Below the pieces are notes generated by a model. That model was not told the DNA's origin. It ran no database searches and worked only from the letters and a program-made list of their open reading frames with translations. This document shows positions 17,125-28,222 of a stretch of 64,000 nt of DNA, one piece after another. Source of the DNA: Xenorhabdus griffiniae (GTDB lineage: Bacteria > Pseudomonadota > Gammaproteobacteria > Enterobacterales > Enterobacteriaceae); the NCBI RefSeq assembly GCF_001028135.1, contig NZ_LDNM01000017.1, forward strand, positions 1-64,000. The letters run 5' to 3'. Position 1 is the first letter of the stretch; the number at the start of each line of letters is the position of its first letter. A program made the position numbers and the translations under genes.

Positions 17125-17436
17125 CTAAACCTGCATATTCATAATTTCGTGATAGGCACTCACCAGCTTATTCCTTACCTGGATACCCATTTGCAGGGAA
17201 ATGCTCGATTTTTGCATATTCACCATAACATCATTTAGCTCCACACCGGGTACGCCCAGGGTGAAATCTTGTGCCTGCTTCGTCGCACTCAAGCGGTTTT
17301 GGTTTATTTTTTCCACTGCCGTCGTCAGTTGGCTGGCAAAACTGCCTTGTATTGGCATGGGTTTGGCAATGTTTGCTGCTTGGAACGCCTGAACCTGCAT
17401 CTGTTGCAGTACACCTTCAATTGCCGGAATTGACAT
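17125..17436 (-). CDS. fliE: Flagellar hook-basal body protein FliE
   Basis: FliE (103 residues, about the size of E. coli FliE) links the MS ring to the proximal rod and is exported through the flagellar type III apparatus. The conserved C-terminal half (DFTLGVPGVELNDVMVNMQK, then MGIQVRNKLVSAYHEIMNMQV) is unmistakable. It is transcribed away from fliF with a 284-base shared upstream region (17437-17720) that should hold the divergent FlhDC-dependent class 2 promoters. I could not define an FlhDC box by eye. Confidence 0.96.
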   Translation of the reverse strand: MSIPAIEGVLQQMQVQAFQAANIAKPMPIQGSFASQLTTAVEKINQNRLSATKQAQDFTLGVPGVELNDVMVNMQKSSISLQMGIQVRNKLVSAYHEIMNMQV

Positions 17437-17720
17437 AAAAACCTCGCGTTAAATCACCCTATTGATTATGTGATTAAGTGCCATATTAGCCGTAGCCTGG
17501 TTGACAGTTTTCCACGACTGCCACCGTAACATAGCCTTTCTAAACTAAAGCGGGTAATTGAAGTAAAAATTCGAAGCTTATTGTGCCATTAAAAGAGGTG
17601 TGAACAGCGAATAATGATGGGATTAATAATAGGAAGAATCTTTTCGCTTGCGTATGGGGAGTCTGTTTTGTTACGCCACGCTTTTAGTATTCATGTTGAC
17701 CAGCAAGGCAAGGATCGTCT

Positions 17721-19433
17721 ATGAGTGCAGCAACAACCGACGTTGAAAACCAAAATAAAGGCTTCAACGCTATTATCAGCAGGATAAAAGCTGATCCAAA
17801 AGTTCCGTTATTAGTTGCTGGCGCTGCTGCCATCGCTATTGTTATCGCCCTGTTTCTCTGGTTGCGCAGCCCCGACTATCGGGTGCTTTACAGCAATCTG
17901 AGCGATAAGGATGGTGGCGAGATTGTTACGCAATTAACCCAAATGAATATCCCTTACCGTTTTGCCGAGAACGGCGCTGCGCTCATGATACCTACCGATA
18001 AGGTGCATGAAACACGTCTGAAACTGGCACAACAAGGATTGCCCAAAGGGGGCACTGCGGGTTTCGAACTCTTGGATAAAGAAAAATTCGGCATCAGCCA
18101 GTTCAGTGAGCAGGTCAATTACCAACGTGCGCTGGAAGGTGAGTTGGCTCGCACCGTGGAATCACTTGGCCCAGTCCAGAGCGTCCGTGTCCATCTGGCG
18201 CTGCCTAAGCCGTCTTTGTTTGTTCGTGAACAAAAATCGCCCTCAGCCTCGGTGACGGTAGGATTGCTGCAAGGCCGGGTGCTGGATGAAGGGCAAATCA
18301 ATGCCATCGTGCATATGGTTTCCAGTAGTGTTGCCGGCTTACCGGCAAGCAATGTCACGATTGTGGATCAATCTGGGCGTTTACTGACACAAAGCGATGC
18401 AACCAGCCGTGATTTGAATACCACTCAGTTGAAATATACCCAAGAAGTGGAAAACCGTTTCCAACATCGAATTGAAACCATTCTGGCCCCTGTGGTTGGC
18501 CGTAGCAACGTTCATGCTCAGGTCACTGCACAAATTGATTTCTCCCGGCGCGAAGAAACAGCTGAAGAATATAAACCTAATCAGCCACCGAATCAGGCTG
18601 CTGTCCGTTCTAAGCAGAGCAGCACCAACGAGCAAAGCGGCGGGCCATTAGTCGGTGGCGTACCGGGTGCGTTGTCAAATCAGCCAAGTGCTGCCCCGAG
18701 TGCACCAATCGAAAAACCGAACGCAAATGCCAAAAACAACGGTGATGAAAAAACTGACCAACAGCGCAGTAACGCTAACAAAAACAATAGTTACGAGCGT
18801 ATGTTAAGCAACAACCGCAATAACCGTTATGACGAAACCACTAACTATGAAGTAGATCGCACCATTCGTCATACCCAATTGCAGGCTGGCGCAGTGGAAC
18901 GCCTTTCGGTTGCCGTTGTGGTCAACTATGCCACCGTGAAGGGAGAGAATGGCCCTGAAACACAAGCGCTGACACCAGAACAGCTATCACAAATCGAAGC
19001 ATTGACGCGTGAAGCTATGGGCTTCTCTGCTGACCGTGGCGATAGCCTGAATGTGGTTAACACACCGTTCAATGACACCACCGAAGTGATAGAACCTTTG
19101 CCGTTCTGGCAGCACCCTGCCCTGCTGGAAAAACTGTTAGAAGCCGGTCGTTGGTTACTGTTGGTACTGGTTGCATGGCTACTGTGGCGTAAGATGGTCG
19201 TGCCACAAATCGCTAAAAAACGGGCTGCGGAAAAAGCGGCGCAGGAAGCACAAAAGAAACAACTGAAACAGCATACAGAAACCAGTCCTGAATTGGACGA
19301 AAAAATGCGCCGTAACATGGCTCGCCAGCGGGTCAATGTTGAGCTTCAAAGCCAGCGTCTGCGCGAACTTGCAGAAAAAGATCCTCGCGTCGTCGCGCTG
19401 GTGATCCGTCAATGGATGAGTAACGAACAATGA
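17721..19433 (+). CDS. fliF: Flagellar MS-ring protein FliF
   Basis: FliF (570 residues) forms the membrane-supramembrane ring on which the motor and export gate assemble. There are two transmembrane segments, near residues 30-48 and 458-475. Between them are the ring-building motifs ([40 protein letters not shown]) and a long Asn/Pro/Ser-rich insert (about 280-380) typical of the periplasmic region. The C-terminal cytoplasmic tail that binds FliG follows. Its stop overlaps the fliG start by four bases. Confidence 0.97.
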   Translation: MSAATTDVENQNKGFNAIISRIKADPKVPLLVAGAAAIAIVIALFLWLRSPDYRVLYSNLSDKDGGEIVTQLTQMNIPYRFAENGAALMIPTDKVHETRLKLAQQGLPKGGTAGFELLDKEKFGISQFSEQVNYQRALEGELARTVESLGPVQSVRVHLALPKPSLFVREQKSPSASVTVGLLQGRVLDEGQINAIVHMVSSSVAGLPASNVTIVDQSGRLLTQSDATSRDLNTTQLKYTQEVENRFQHRIETILAPVVGRSNVHAQVTAQIDFSRREETAEEYKPNQPPNQAAVRSKQSSTNEQSGGPLVGGVPGALSNQPSAAPSAPIEKPNANAKNNGDEKTDQQRSNANKNNSYERMLSNNRNNRYDETTNYEVDRTIRHTQLQAGAVERLSVAVVVNYATVKGENGPETQALTPEQLSQIEALTREAMGFSADRGDSLNVVNTPFNDTTEVIEPLPFWQHPALLEKLLEAGRWLLLVLVAWLLWRKMVVPQIAKKRAAEKAAQEAQKKQLKQHTETSPELDEKMRRNMARQRVNVELQSQRLRELAEKDPRVVALVIRQWMSNEQ

Positions 19434-20422
19434 GCCTGACAGGAACAGAAAGAAGTGCCGTCATGTTAATGACCCTGGGAGAAGATCAGGCGGCCGAGGT
19501 GTTCAAGCACCTGAATTCCCGCGAAGTACAACAACTGAGTGTTGCGATGGCGGGGATGAAACAAGTCTCCAATCAACAACTGGTTGAAGTGCTGGCAGAG
19601 TTTGAAGAAGATGCGGGACAATTTACAGCCCTCAGCATCAACGCCAACGACTATCTGCGCAACGTACTGATTAAGGCATTGGGGGAAGAGCGGGCTTCCA
19701 GCCTGCTTGAGGATATCCTGGAGTCCCGTGATACCACGACCGGCATCGAAACGCTTAACTTTATGGAGCCACAGATGGCAGCTGATATGATCCGCGATGA
19801 ACATCCGCAGATCATTGCCACCATTCTGGTTCACCTGAGCCGGGGTCAGGCCGCTGATATCCTCGCCCTGTTTGATGACCGTCTGCGTAACGATGTCATG
19901 TTGCGTATCGCTACTTTTGGTGGTGTCCAACCCTCCGCGTTAGCGGAATTGACGGAAGTCCTGAATAACCTGCTGGATGGTCAGAACCTGAAACGCAGCA
20001 AGATGGGGGGTATTCGTACAGCGGCAGAAATCATCAACTTGATGAAAAGCCAGCAGGAAGAAGGTGTCATTGACGCCGTTCGTTCCTATGATAACGAACT
20101 GGCACAGAAGATCATTGATGAGATGTTCCTGTTCGAAAACCTTATCAGCGTGGACGATCGCAGTATCCAGCGTCTGTTGCAGGAGATTACCACCGATTCC
20201 TTGCTGGTGGCATTGAAAGGTTGCGATCAGGCATTGCGCGATCACTTCCTCAATAATATGTCGCAGCGGGCGGCTGAAATCATGCGCGATGATTTGGCAA
20301 ATCGTGGCCCTGTGCGGATGTCTCAAGTGGAAGCTGAACAGAAAGCCATCCTGCTTGTTGTTCGTCGTCTGGCAGAAAGTGGCGAAATGATCCTAACCGG
20401 TGGTGATGATACCTATGTCTGA
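19430..20422 (+). CDS. fliG: Flagellar motor switch protein FliG
   Basis: FliG (330 residues) is the switch protein that contacts the stator MotA and generates torque. The EHPQ motif of the middle domain ([15 protein letters not shown]) and the charged torque helix in the C-terminal domain ([20 protein letters not shown]) are present. It overlaps fliF at its start, and its stop lies inside the start of fliH, indicating translational coupling. Confidence 0.97.
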   Translation: MSLTGTERSAVMLMTLGEDQAAEVFKHLNSREVQQLSVAMAGMKQVSNQQLVEVLAEFEEDAGQFTALSINANDYLRNVLIKALGEERASSLLEDILESRDTTTGIETLNFMEPQMAADMIRDEHPQIIATILVHLSRGQAADILALFDDRLRNDVMLRIATFGGVQPSALAELTEVLNNLLDGQNLKRSKMGGIRTAAEIINLMKSQQEEGVIDAVRSYDNELAQKIIDEMFLFENLISVDDRSIQRLLQEITTDSLLVALKGCDQALRDHFLNNMSQRAAEIMRDDLANRGPVRMSQVEAEQKAILLVVRRLAESGEMILTGGDDTYV

Positions 20423-21119
20423 TAAGTCGAATAATGGCAACTGGCGGCCGTGGCAGCCGGGCGAATTGACTCAGTGGGAAACTCTGCGAACAAAACTGGA
20501 ACCCATAGATGAGAAACAACAGCCAAGCGAACAAGATCGGCTGCGGGAACAAGCAAGAATACTGGACGAGCTAAAAGAGCAGGCGCGTCATGCTGGTCAT
20601 GCACAGGGTTTTGCAGAAGGCCAGATACAAGGCTATGAACAAGGGGTTCAGGAAGGTCGCCAAGCCGGACTGGAACAAGGTTTGCAGGAAACCAGACAAC
20701 AACAGCAAGTTATTACTGATCAGTGGAAAGCCTTGCTAACGGACTTTAGCCATTCACTGGATGGGTTGGATACCGTGATTGCTTCCCGCCTGATGCAACT
20801 TGCATTGACTGCGGCTCACCATATTCTGGGGCAACCTGCGGTTTGTGATGGCACCGCCCTGCTGAACCAAATCCGCGAATTTATCCAGCAAGAACCTATG
20901 TTCAGCGGCAAACCCCAATTGCGTATCCATCCACAAAATATCCCGCTGGTTGAACAGCAACTGGGGGAAGTTTTGGCGCTACACGGCTGGCGTTTAGTTG
21001 CGGATAACAAACTGCATCCGGGCGGCTGTAAAGTCAGCGCCGATGAAGGGGATATGGACGCCAGTTTAGCTACCCGCTGGCATGAAATGTGTCGTCTGGC
21101 AGCACCGGGAGAATTGTGA
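20415..21119 (+). CDS. fliH: Flagellar export ATPase regulator FliH
   Basis: FliH (234 residues) forms the peripheral stalk of the flagellar export ATPase and docks FliI to the export gate and C ring. The central region has repeated GxxxG segments ([20 protein letters not shown]) typical of FliH. The C-terminal part ([28 protein letters not shown]) matches the enterobacterial family. The start is the ATG at 20415, overlapping the fliG stop; the upstream Met at 20400 would add five residues. Its stop overlaps the fliI start by one base. Confidence 0.95.
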   Translation: MSDKSNNGNWRPWQPGELTQWETLRTKLEPIDEKQQPSEQDRLREQARILDELKEQARHAGHAQGFAEGQIQGYEQGVQEGRQAGLEQGLQETRQQQQVITDQWKALLTDFSHSLDGLDTVIASRLMQLALTAAHHILGQPAVCDGTALLNQIREFIQQEPMFSGKPQLRIHPQNIPLVEQQLGEVLALHGWRLVADNKLHPGGCKVSADEGDMDASLATRWHEMCRLAAPGEL

Positions 21120-22483
21120 TGACGGCAAGATTGGGTCGCTGGCTGGCAACGCTGGATTCCTTGGAGAAACGACTGGAAAAAACCCCAAAAGTACGTCGCT
21201 ATGGACGCCTGACCCGCGCCACAGGCTTGGTACTGGAAGCCATTGGCTTACATATGCCCCTCGGCGCTACCTGCCTGATCGAGCGCCAAAATGGCAACGC
21301 CATTGAAGAGGTTGAAAGTGAAGTCGTCGGCTTCAATGGCGAAAAACTGTTGCTGATGCCACTGGAAGAATTGGAAGGCATTGTGCCGGGCGCTCGCGTC
21401 TATGCCCGTTCTTATGGCGAAGAGGCGGGTGCCGGACGCCGTTTGCCTCTGGGAGCGGAATTACTCGGCAGGGTTCTGGATGGTGCAGGCCGGCCACTTG
21501 ATGGTTTACCTGCCCCTGATACAGGTTATCGTGCCCCTTTGACAACGACGCCATTTAATCCCCTGCAAAGAACCCCTATCAGCAATGTATTGGACGTTGG
21601 CGTCCGTGCCATTAATGCCCTGCTGACCGTGGGCCGTGGGCAACGTATGGGATTATTTGCCGGCTCCGGCGTCGGTAAAAGTGTGCTGCTTGGTATGATG
21701 GCGCGTTATACCCAAGCCGATGTGATCGTTGTGGGATTAATTGGTGAGCGTGGCCGTGAAGTTAAAGACTTTATCGAAAATATTTTGGGTACGGAGGGAT
21801 TATCCCGCTCAGTCGTTGTTGCCGCTCCCGCCGACGTTTCACCTTTGCTGAGGATGCAAGGTGCCGCTTATGCCACGCGCATCGCCGAAGATTTCCGCGA
21901 CAGAGGCAAACATGTCTTGTTGATCATGGATTCCCTGACCCGTTACAGCATGGCACAGCGTGAAATTGCGCTGGCTATCGGCGAACCACCGGCAACTAAA
22001 GGTTATCCCCCGTCTGTATTTGCCAAGTTACCGGCACTGGTGGAAAGAGCCGGAAATGGTGTCAGTGATGGTGGCTCCATTACGGCATTTTACACCGTGT
22101 TGACAGAAGGTGATGACCAGCAAGATCCGATTGCCGATGCGGCGCGAGCCATTCTGGATGGTCATATCGTACTATCACGTTCACTGGCGGAATCGGGGCA
22201 TTATCCTGCTATTGATATTGAGGCTTCTATCAGTCGTGCCATGACCGCGCTGATCGACAATACCCATTATCGGCGGGTGCAACATTTCAAACAGTTACTT
22301 TCCAGCTATCAACGTAACCGAGATTTGATTAACGTCGGCGCATATGCTACAGGCAGTGATCCCCTGCTTGACAGAGCGATTGAGCTTTATCCTCATATGT
22401 CCCAATTCCTGCAACAAAGCATTGACGAGCATAGCGAATACGATAAGGCCTGTACTGAGCTTCAACAATTATTGCCAACATAA
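21119..22483 (+). CDS. fliI: Flagellum-specific ATPase FliI
   Basis: FliI (454 residues) is the hexameric ATPase of the flagellar type III export apparatus, related to the F1 beta subunit. The Walker A motif is [11 protein letters not shown] (about residue 180), followed by [13 protein letters not shown] and the Walker B region [10 protein letters not shown]. The start was set to the ATG at 21119 because this gives the N-terminus MTARLGRWL expected from E. coli; the open frame extends 10 codons further into fliH. Confidence 0.97.
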   Translation: MTARLGRWLATLDSLEKRLEKTPKVRRYGRLTRATGLVLEAIGLHMPLGATCLIERQNGNAIEEVESEVVGFNGEKLLLMPLEELEGIVPGARVYARSYGEEAGAGRRLPLGAELLGRVLDGAGRPLDGLPAPDTGYRAPLTTTPFNPLQRTPISNVLDVGVRAINALLTVGRGQRMGLFAGSGVGKSVLLGMMARYTQADVIVVGLIGERGREVKDFIENILGTEGLSRSVVVAAPADVSPLLRMQGAAYATRIAEDFRDRGKHVLLIMDSLTRYSMAQREIALAIGEPPATKGYPPSVFAKLPALVERAGNGVSDGGSITAFYTVLTEGDDQQDPIADAARAILDGHIVLSRSLAESGHYPAIDIEASISRAMTALIDNTHYRRVQHFKQLLSSYQRNRDLINVGAYATGSDPLLDRAIELYPHMSQFLQQSIDEHSEYDKACTELQQLLPT

Positions 22484-22531
22484 TATTTTACTCAGGGGAA
22501 ATTAACAGAAAAATACTTTTGCCAAAGGGTA

Positions 22532-22558
22532 TAACGTTTATCGATACGATGCCGATAT
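22532..22558 (+). promoter_or_regulatory. Sigma-28 (FliA)-type promoter upstream of fliJ
   Basis: TAAC (22532-22535) and GCCGATAT (22551-22558) are exactly 15 bases apart. The consensus for FliA-dependent class 3 promoters is TAAA-N15-GCCGATAA, so 3 of 4 and 7 of 8 positions agree with perfect spacing. It lies about 60 bases before the fliJ start in the 135-base fliI-fliJ gap. Confidence 0.6.
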
Positions 22559-22618
22559 AACTTTACTATTGATGTCATTCAGTAACGCGTCTGTTTGGTG
22601 ATTAAAACGAGGAAATAC

Positions 22619-23065
22619 ATGCAACAACACTCCCCTCTCAAAACTTTGCGTGAACTTGCCCAAGATGCGGCAGAAAAAGCGGCATCGCAACTTACACAGA
22701 TTCGGCAAAGTCATCAACAAATGGAACAACAACTCACGGCGTTAATGAATTATCAGGATGAGTATCGTACCCGTCTGAATAACACACTTAGCAATGGTAT
22801 GTCCTGCTCGACCTGGCAAAATTACCAGCAGTTTATGAAAACGCTGGAAATGGCCATTGAACAGCACAGATTACAACTCAATCAATGGAAAAAACGTCTT
22901 GAGCAAGCCATGTCACAATGGCAGGAAAAACAGCAACGCCTGAACGCCTTCGACACTCTGCAACAGCGGGCAGAGCATAATTTGAAGTTACACCAAAATC
23001 GCATGGAGCAAAAACAAATGGATGAGTACGCACAACGCGGTGCACAACGGAGAATGAAACAATGA
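22619..23065 (+). CDS. fliJ: Flagellar export chaperone FliJ
   Basis: FliJ (148 residues) is an antiparallel coiled-coil protein in the centre of the FliI ring, required for export of rod, hook and filament proteins. The sequence is almost entirely helical with high Q, K and E content. The central [20 protein letters not shown] and C-terminal [15 protein letters not shown] segments match E. coli FliJ. The start is the ATG at 22619 with GAGGAAA ahead; the open frame begins eight codons earlier. The stop overlaps fliK. Confidence 0.93.
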   Translation: MQQHSPLKTLRELAQDAAEKAASQLTQIRQSHQQMEQQLTALMNYQDEYRTRLNNTLSNGMSCSTWQNYQQFMKTLEMAIEQHRLQLNQWKKRLEQAMSQWQEKQQRLNAFDTLQQRAEHNLKLHQNRMEQKQMDEYAQRGAQRRMKQ

Positions 23066-24510
23066 ACCTCACTCTTTTGCCTACTGATTTAAAACTCACA
23101 GACAAAGGTACGGATAAAAGTCAACCGACTCTGAATAATGCCGTGATCGGTCACCATTCTTCTCAATTTGGGCAACTTCTCAATGCAGAAACAGCCGCTA
23201 TGCATAAGCCCATTACTCAGGCGGATAAAAATAGTCTGAAAGAGGAAAAATCCACTGCTGATAAAACAGCAGAAAACAACTGGCCGCAATTGGCCGTCGT
23301 GTCAGATAACAGTGTAGTCAAGGATAAATCACCGGTAGAAACAGCACCACAAGAAAACAGTGCCAAATTTGCTGTATTAAAAGATGAAGATCTCTTATCA
23401 GCCGAAGCATTAAGTGCAGCGATCCCCATCCAGCTTGCCGGGCTGCTTAACTTTCATCCCCATTCCGCGCTTCTTGCTGAAAACTCACAGGGTTTGATGG
23501 GCAATGGATCGTTAGAAAATACATTATTGGGGAATTCTTCATCAGAAGATGCCTTACTGAAAAATGAATGGCTGGATAGCGAAGGCAGCACGGTTGACAC
23601 ACTTTTGGACAGAAATACCGAAATTAGCCGGCTAACTGACACCAACCTTGCTGAACAATCTAAAGTCAGTGAACAAGATAAAGGCATTCAGCTTTCTGCT
23701 AAACAGGATATCCCCCTGAATACTAAGACAGAAGACTCTGCCAATCTTCAATCTGAATTGGCACCGCTGGCCGGACAAATCAGACAGGCCGCTAATCACT
23801 TTGCCACCCATAACAAAACCGAATCTGAACATACTCTTAAAAACACCGATTCAGGCAATAGCAAAGAGTCAAATCTGCTCCAGATGGCCAGTCAGGCCGG
23901 CCTTGCCTTAACAACCTCCACGACAGAAACAACGTCTATCGACTCACCGATGGTATTGGCAACCCCTTCCCTATTTTCAGTAGGGCAACACCCGACAGGG
24001 CAATTTCCGCTGAACAGTGCAACAACACCTTTATTAAATGCTCACCCTGGCAGTGAAGAGTGGCAACAACAACTCAATCAACATGTGCTGTTTTTTAATC
24101 GTAATGGATTGCAACAGGCTGAACTCCGCTTACATCCTCAAGAGCTGGGGGCGCTGCATATCCGTATGAACGTTGAAGACAATCAGGCTCACTTACATTT
24201 TGTTTCCGCCCATCAGAATGTTCGTGCGGCGCTGGAAGCCGCATTACCCGGATTACGCCATGCACTGGCTGAAAATGGCATTCAACTGGCGCAAAGCAGC
24301 ATTAACAGCAATGCTCAGGGAAGCGGGCAGCAAGAGCACTTGGCTCATGATCATGCCAATAACCCGAACAGCCATTCCAATCCCCATGCTGAAACGCAAG
24401 CGTCTGGTTTAGCGGCCGCGACAGGGAGCACAGCCTCTCAGATATCAGCCATCAGGGTAACCCCTCAGCAACTCACCTCGATCCGAGGAGGCATTGATAC
24501 TTTCGCCTGA
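23062..24510 (+). CDS. fliK: Flagellar hook-length control protein FliK
   Basis: FliK (482 residues, clearly longer than E. coli's about 375) is the molecular ruler that triggers substrate switching from hook to filament export. The first 330 residues are poorly conserved, Ser/Thr/Asn-rich and probably disordered. The C-terminal switch domain is recognisable ([40 protein letters not shown]). The larger N-terminal ruler region could reflect a different hook length, but this is inference. It overlaps fliJ by four bases and is followed by a 217-base gap before fliL in which I see no gene. Confidence 0.93.
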   Translation: MNLTLLPTDLKLTDKGTDKSQPTLNNAVIGHHSSQFGQLLNAETAAMHKPITQADKNSLKEEKSTADKTAENNWPQLAVVSDNSVVKDKSPVETAPQENSAKFAVLKDEDLLSAEALSAAIPIQLAGLLNFHPHSALLAENSQGLMGNGSLENTLLGNSSSEDALLKNEWLDSEGSTVDTLLDRNTEISRLTDTNLAEQSKVSEQDKGIQLSAKQDIPLNTKTEDSANLQSELAPLAGQIRQAANHFATHNKTESEHTLKNTDSGNSKESNLLQMASQAGLALTTSTTETTSIDSPMVLATPSLFSVGQHPTGQFPLNSATTPLLNAHPGSEEWQQQLNQHVLFFNRNGLQQAELRLHPQELGALHIRMNVEDNQAHLHFVSAHQNVRAALEAALPGLRHALAENGIQLAQSSINSNAQGSGQQEHLAHDHANNPNSHSNPHAETQASGLAAATGSTASQISAIRVTPQQLTSIRGGIDTFA

Positions 24511-24727
24511 TTATTCACCTAAATATTAAGCCTAATTTCGTGAGGCATCGGAATAAAACGAAAATGGATCGATAACAAACGTGCGAGTTAATGGTTTTTT
24601 CCTCGTTTGTTCCAGCCATTGCCGGAACAAAGACGCGGGATAATTGATATCGATTTTGATGGATAGGGACTCCGCCACGGAATGAGCGGTGACTTATTTG
24701 CAACAGAAAACAGGAATTTATCTGTCC

Positions 24728-25204
24728 ATGTCTGATTATAGCTACGAGCATAAACGCAAAAATCCAATTTGGATGATACTGTTAATACTGATTGCTGTTC
24801 TTGGTGTTGCCATCGGAGGGTATAGCTGGTGGGTAATGAACCAGTCAACCAACAACAGTTCAGAAAAAACCAAGGTCATTGACGCCCCCGTATTTATGAC
24901 TCTGGAACCATTTACCGTCAATTTGATCGACAACGAAGCGCATTTCGATCGTGTGCTGTACGTTGGCATCACATTGCGTTTGACTGACGAGAAAACCCGT
25001 CAGCGATTTCATGCATATCTGCCCGAAGTTCGTAGTCGTATGTTGCTGCTATTATCTCGTCAGAAAGCGGCTGATCTGGCAAAAGATGACGGTAAGATGC
25101 GTTTGGTAGCAGATATCAAACAGGCACTACACCCGACACTAATACCCGGTGAACCCGATCAGGAAATCACCGATGTGTTATTTACCACGTTTATTCTGCG
25201 ATAA
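24728..25204 (+). CDS. fliL: Flagellar basal body protein FliL
   Basis: FliL (158 residues) is a single-pass inner-membrane protein that surrounds and supports the stator units. One transmembrane helix is at about 13-33 (IWMILLILIAVLGVAIGGYS). The periplasmic domain contains LRLTDEKTRQRFHAYLPEVR and ends in TDVLFTTFILR as in E. coli. The ATG at 24728 gives the family N-terminus; the open frame extends back to 24689. It begins the fliLMNOPQR cluster. Confidence 0.95.
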   Translation: MSDYSYEHKRKNPIWMILLILIAVLGVAIGGYSWWVMNQSTNNSSEKTKVIDAPVFMTLEPFTVNLIDNEAHFDRVLYVGITLRLTDEKTRQRFHAYLPEVRSRMLLLLSRQKAADLAKDDGKMRLVADIKQALHPTLIPGEPDQEITDVLFTTFILR

Positions 25205-25209
25205 TCACA

Positions 25210-26217
25210 ATGAGCGACAATATTCTTTCACAAGCAGAGATCGATGCTCTGCTCAATGGTGACAGTGCCTCTGCGGATGACGCAGAACAAGCTGCGTCCC
25301 AAGAAAGTGAGGTTCGCCCTTACGATCCCAATACCCAACGCCGTGTTGTACGCGAGCGTTTGCAGTCACTGGAAATCATCAACGAACGTTTTGCCCGCCA
25401 GTTCAGGATGGGATTGTTTAACATGCTGCGCCGTAGCCCGGATATTACGGTCGGCGCTATCAAAGTTCAGCCTTACCTCGAATTTGCCCGCAATTTGGCG
25501 GTGCCAACCAACCTCAATCTGGTTCACCTGAAACCATTGAGGGGCACTGCACTATTCGCTTTCGAGCCTAGCTTAGTTTATATCGCTGTTGATAACCTGT
25601 TTGGCGGGGATGGCCGTTTTCCAACCAAAGTGGAAGGTCGTGAATTTACCCATACCGAACAACGGATCATTAACCGGATGCTAAAACTGGCACTGGATGC
25701 CTATCGTGACGCCTGGGATTCCATCTTTAAACTTGAAGTGGAATACGTGCGTTCCGAGACGCAGGTGAAATTCACCAATATCACCACTTCACCGAATGAC
25801 ATCGTGGTGACTACCCCGTTCCAGGTAGAGATCGGGGCATTGACCGGGGAATTCAATATCTGTATTCCATTCGCCATGATCGAACCGCTGCGCGAGCGCC
25901 TGACCAATCCCCCTGTGGAAAATGTACGTCAGGAAGAGAGCCAGTGGCGTGAAAGTTTAGTGAAGCAAGTTCAACATTCAGAATTAGAGCTGGTGGCAAA
26001 CTTTGTTGATATTCCTCTGCGGCTGTCAAAAATCCTTCAATTGAAAAGAGGCGATATCTTGCCGATTGAAAAACCTGAACGCCTGATCGTTCACGTTGAT
26101 GGTGTGCCTGTGCTCACCAGTCAATATGGAACACTAAACGGGCAATATGCCCTGCGTGTTGAACACCTGATTAACCCTGTTTTAACTGCTCTGGATGAGG
26201 AAAAGCCCAATGAGTGA
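25210..26217 (+). CDS. fliM: Flagellar motor switch protein FliM
   Basis: FliM (335 residues) is the C-ring protein that binds CheY-P and sets rotation direction. The N-terminal CheY-binding peptide ILSQAEIDALLNG is present. The middle domain (ITVGAIKVQPYLEF, FGGDGRFPTKVEGREFT) and a C-terminal SpoA domain follow. It starts five bases after fliL and overlaps fliN by eight bases. Confidence 0.97.
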   Translation: MSDNILSQAEIDALLNGDSASADDAEQAASQESEVRPYDPNTQRRVVRERLQSLEIINERFARQFRMGLFNMLRRSPDITVGAIKVQPYLEFARNLAVPTNLNLVHLKPLRGTALFAFEPSLVYIAVDNLFGGDGRFPTKVEGREFTHTEQRIINRMLKLALDAYRDAWDSIFKLEVEYVRSETQVKFTNITTSPNDIVVTTPFQVEIGALTGEFNICIPFAMIEPLRERLTNPPVENVRQEESQWRESLVKQVQHSELELVANFVDIPLRLSKILQLKRGDILPIEKPERLIVHVDGVPVLTSQYGTLNGQYALRVEHLINPVLTALDEEKPNE

Positions 26218-26617
26218 TGCTAAACAACCTACAGATACCAGCTCGACTGAAGATATGTGGGCGGAAGCGCTGGAACAACAGGCCGCACAGCAAACCTCTG
26301 ACGGCGGCGCATCAATATTTGAGAACCTGGAAGCGCAGGATGCGTTGGCCCAACTTTCCGATATTGATTTGATCATGGATATTCCGGTCAAGCTCTCTGT
26401 CGAGCTAGGCCGTACTAAAATGACCATCAAACAACTGTTGAGACTGTCACAAGGCTCAGTTGTTCCTCTTGATGGTTTAGCGGGGGAACCATTGGATATT
26501 CTGATTAATGGTTATTTGATCGCGCAGGGAGAAGTGGTTGTCGTATCGGATAAATACGGTATCCGTATTACAGATATCATCACGCCTTCTGAGCGTATGC
26601 GTCGCTTGAGTCGTTAA
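26210..26617 (+). CDS. fliN: Flagellar motor switch protein FliN
   Basis: FliN (135 residues) forms the base of the C ring and the docking site for FliH. The C-terminal SpoA domain (IDLIMDIPVKLSVELGRTKM, PLDILINGYLIAQGEVVVV) is nearly identical to E. coli, while the first 45 residues are acidic and variable. The ATG at 26210, overlapping the end of fliM, gives the expected N-terminus. Confidence 0.97.
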   Translation: MSDAKQPTDTSSTEDMWAEALEQQAAQQTSDGGASIFENLEAQDALAQLSDIDLIMDIPVKLSVELGRTKMTIKQLLRLSQGSVVPLDGLAGEPLDILINGYLIAQGEVVVVSDKYGIRITDIITPSERMRRLSR

Positions 26618-26619
26618 CT

Positions 26620-27081
26620 ATGATGGCGAACCAGCCCTCCGTTCATACGTCTTTTCAGTCTGGTGCGGCATCTGATGCTGCACCTGTTAACACGGCAGCC
26701 AGCCATGTTCATGTCAATACAATCAAACAGGTCCCTCTTTCGGCCAGCCAAACGCTGATGCAAGTCAGCAGTGCTCTGGGCGGCATTTTATTGCTGATTT
26801 TCTTCATAACATGGCTCGTTCGCCGTTTGGGTTTTTCCCCTGCCAAAAGCAAAAATCATCGTTTGCTAAACGTTAAGGCAAGCTGCGCCCTTGGACCGAA
26901 AGAACGGGTCGTCGTGGTAGAAGTTGAGGATAACTGGCTGGTTTTGGGCGTCACATCCCAACAGATCAGTATGCTGCATCAAATGCCTGCACCACCTGAC
27001 AACGTGGACAAGGAACCCGCGCTCAAGCCGCTGCCATTTGGACAGATGCTAAAAAAGACACTCCAGAAAAAGCAAGAATAA
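26620..27081 (+). CDS. fliO: Flagellar export apparatus protein FliO
   Basis: FliO (153 residues) is the assembly factor for the FliP ring of the flagellar export gate. One transmembrane helix (about 51-68) is followed by [10 protein letters not shown] and the cytoplasmic core [20 protein letters not shown]. The N-terminal segment before the helix is longer than in E. coli (FliO about 121 residues). It starts two bases after fliN with two adjacent Met codons available. Confidence 0.92.
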   Translation: MMANQPSVHTSFQSGAASDAAPVNTAASHVHVNTIKQVPLSASQTLMQVSSALGGILLLIFFITWLVRRLGFSPAKSKNHRLLNVKASCALGPKERVVVVEVEDNWLVLGVTSQQISMLHQMPAPPDNVDKEPALKPLPFGQMLKKTLQKKQE

Positions 27082-27089
27082 CAAGGACG

Positions 27090-27884
27090 ATGATGAAAAA
27101 TAGCGTTTTTATGACAGGCAAGAAATTGGTTTCACGGCTTTATCCCATGCGTTTGACGACGCTGTTTATGGTGCTCCTGCTGCCACTGTTCCCTATGAAC
27201 GCGGCGGCTGAGTTTCCTGGTATCATCAGCCAGCCCTTAGCCAATGGTGGACAAAGTTGGTCATTGCCAGTCCAAACCCTGATTTTCATCACGGCACTGG
27301 GGTTCATCCCAGCTGCCCTGCTAATGATGACCAGTTTTACCCGCATCATCATTGTACTGGGTTTGCTGCGCAATGCGCTGGGAACACCTTCTGCCCCGCC
27401 TAATCAGGTTATGTTGGGTTTGGCGTTGTTTATGACTTTTTTTATCATGGCGCCGGTATTTGATAAAGTTTATCAAAACGCTTATCTGCCCTACAGCGAG
27501 GATAAAATCACGCTGGAAGTCGCACTGGATCAAGGTGCCAAACCCCTGCGCCAATTCATGTTACGCCAGACACGGGAAAATGATTTGGCACTGTTTGCCC
27601 GCTTGGCAGATCAGGGGGCATTTGAAACGGCGGATTCAGTTCCAATGCGCGTGCTCGTTCCCGCATTTATTACCAGTGAATTGAAAACCGCATTCCAGAT
27701 TGGCTTTACGCTCTTCATTCCGTTCCTGATCATCGATCTGGTTGTTGCCAGTGTCTTGATGGCGTTGGGGATGATGATGGTTCCGCCCGCTACCATTTCA
27801 TTGCCGTTCAAACTTATGCTGTTTGTTCTGGTCGATGGCTGGCAACTCTTGCTGGGTTCACTGGCACAAAGTTTTTATGTTTAA
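27090..27884 (+). CDS. fliP: Flagellar export gate protein FliP
   Basis: FliP (264 residues) forms, with FliQ and FliR, the helical export gate. A cleavable signal peptide is visible (hydrophobic [12 protein letters not shown] then NAAAEFPG). The family blocks [20 protein letters not shown] and [20 protein letters not shown] follow. The N-terminus is slightly longer than in E. coli (245), with starts possible at either of two adjacent Met codons. A 66-base gap separates it from fliQ. Confidence 0.96.
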   Translation: MMKNSVFMTGKKLVSRLYPMRLTTLFMVLLLPLFPMNAAAEFPGIISQPLANGGQSWSLPVQTLIFITALGFIPAALLMMTSFTRIIIVLGLLRNALGTPSAPPNQVMLGLALFMTFFIMAPVFDKVYQNAYLPYSEDKITLEVALDQGAKPLRQFMLRQTRENDLALFARLADQGAFETADSVPMRVLVPAFITSELKTAFQIGFTLFIPFLIIDLVVASVLMALGMMMVPPATISLPFKLMLFVLVDGWQLLLGSLAQSFYV

Positions 27885-27950
27885 TCAACAACTTTATATC
27901 TAACGTGAAATCTTATTGGAATAAAGATCAAAAAGCGGTTTAAGGAAATT

Positions 27951-28220
27951 ATGACTCCAGAATCGGTAATGGCCCTCGGTGTTGAGGCGATGAAAGTGGC
28001 GTTAGCACTGGCCGCCCCTCCCCTTTTATCCGCCTTAATTAGTGGCTTAATCATCAGCTTATTGCAGGCGGCAACTCAGGTAAACGAGATGACCTTATCG
28101 TTTATTCCAAAAATTCTGGCCGTCTTCGTGACTATCGTCACTGCCGGACCCTGGATGTTAAATTTATTGCTGGATTACATGCGCACGCTGTTTAGCAGTA
28201 TTCCGGCTATCATCGGTTAA
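27951..28220 (+). CDS. fliQ: Flagellar export gate protein FliQ
   Basis: FliQ (89 residues, as in E. coli) is a two-helix hairpin subunit of the export gate. It opens with MTPESVMALGVEAMKVAL, and the second helix includes IPKILAVFVTIVTAGPWML. It lies directly between fliP and fliR. Confidence 0.96.
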   Translation: MTPESVMALGVEAMKVALALAAPPLLSALISGLIISLLQAATQVNEMTLSFIPKILAVFVTIVTAGPWMLNLLLDYMRTLFSSIPAIIG

Positions 28221-28222
28221 TT

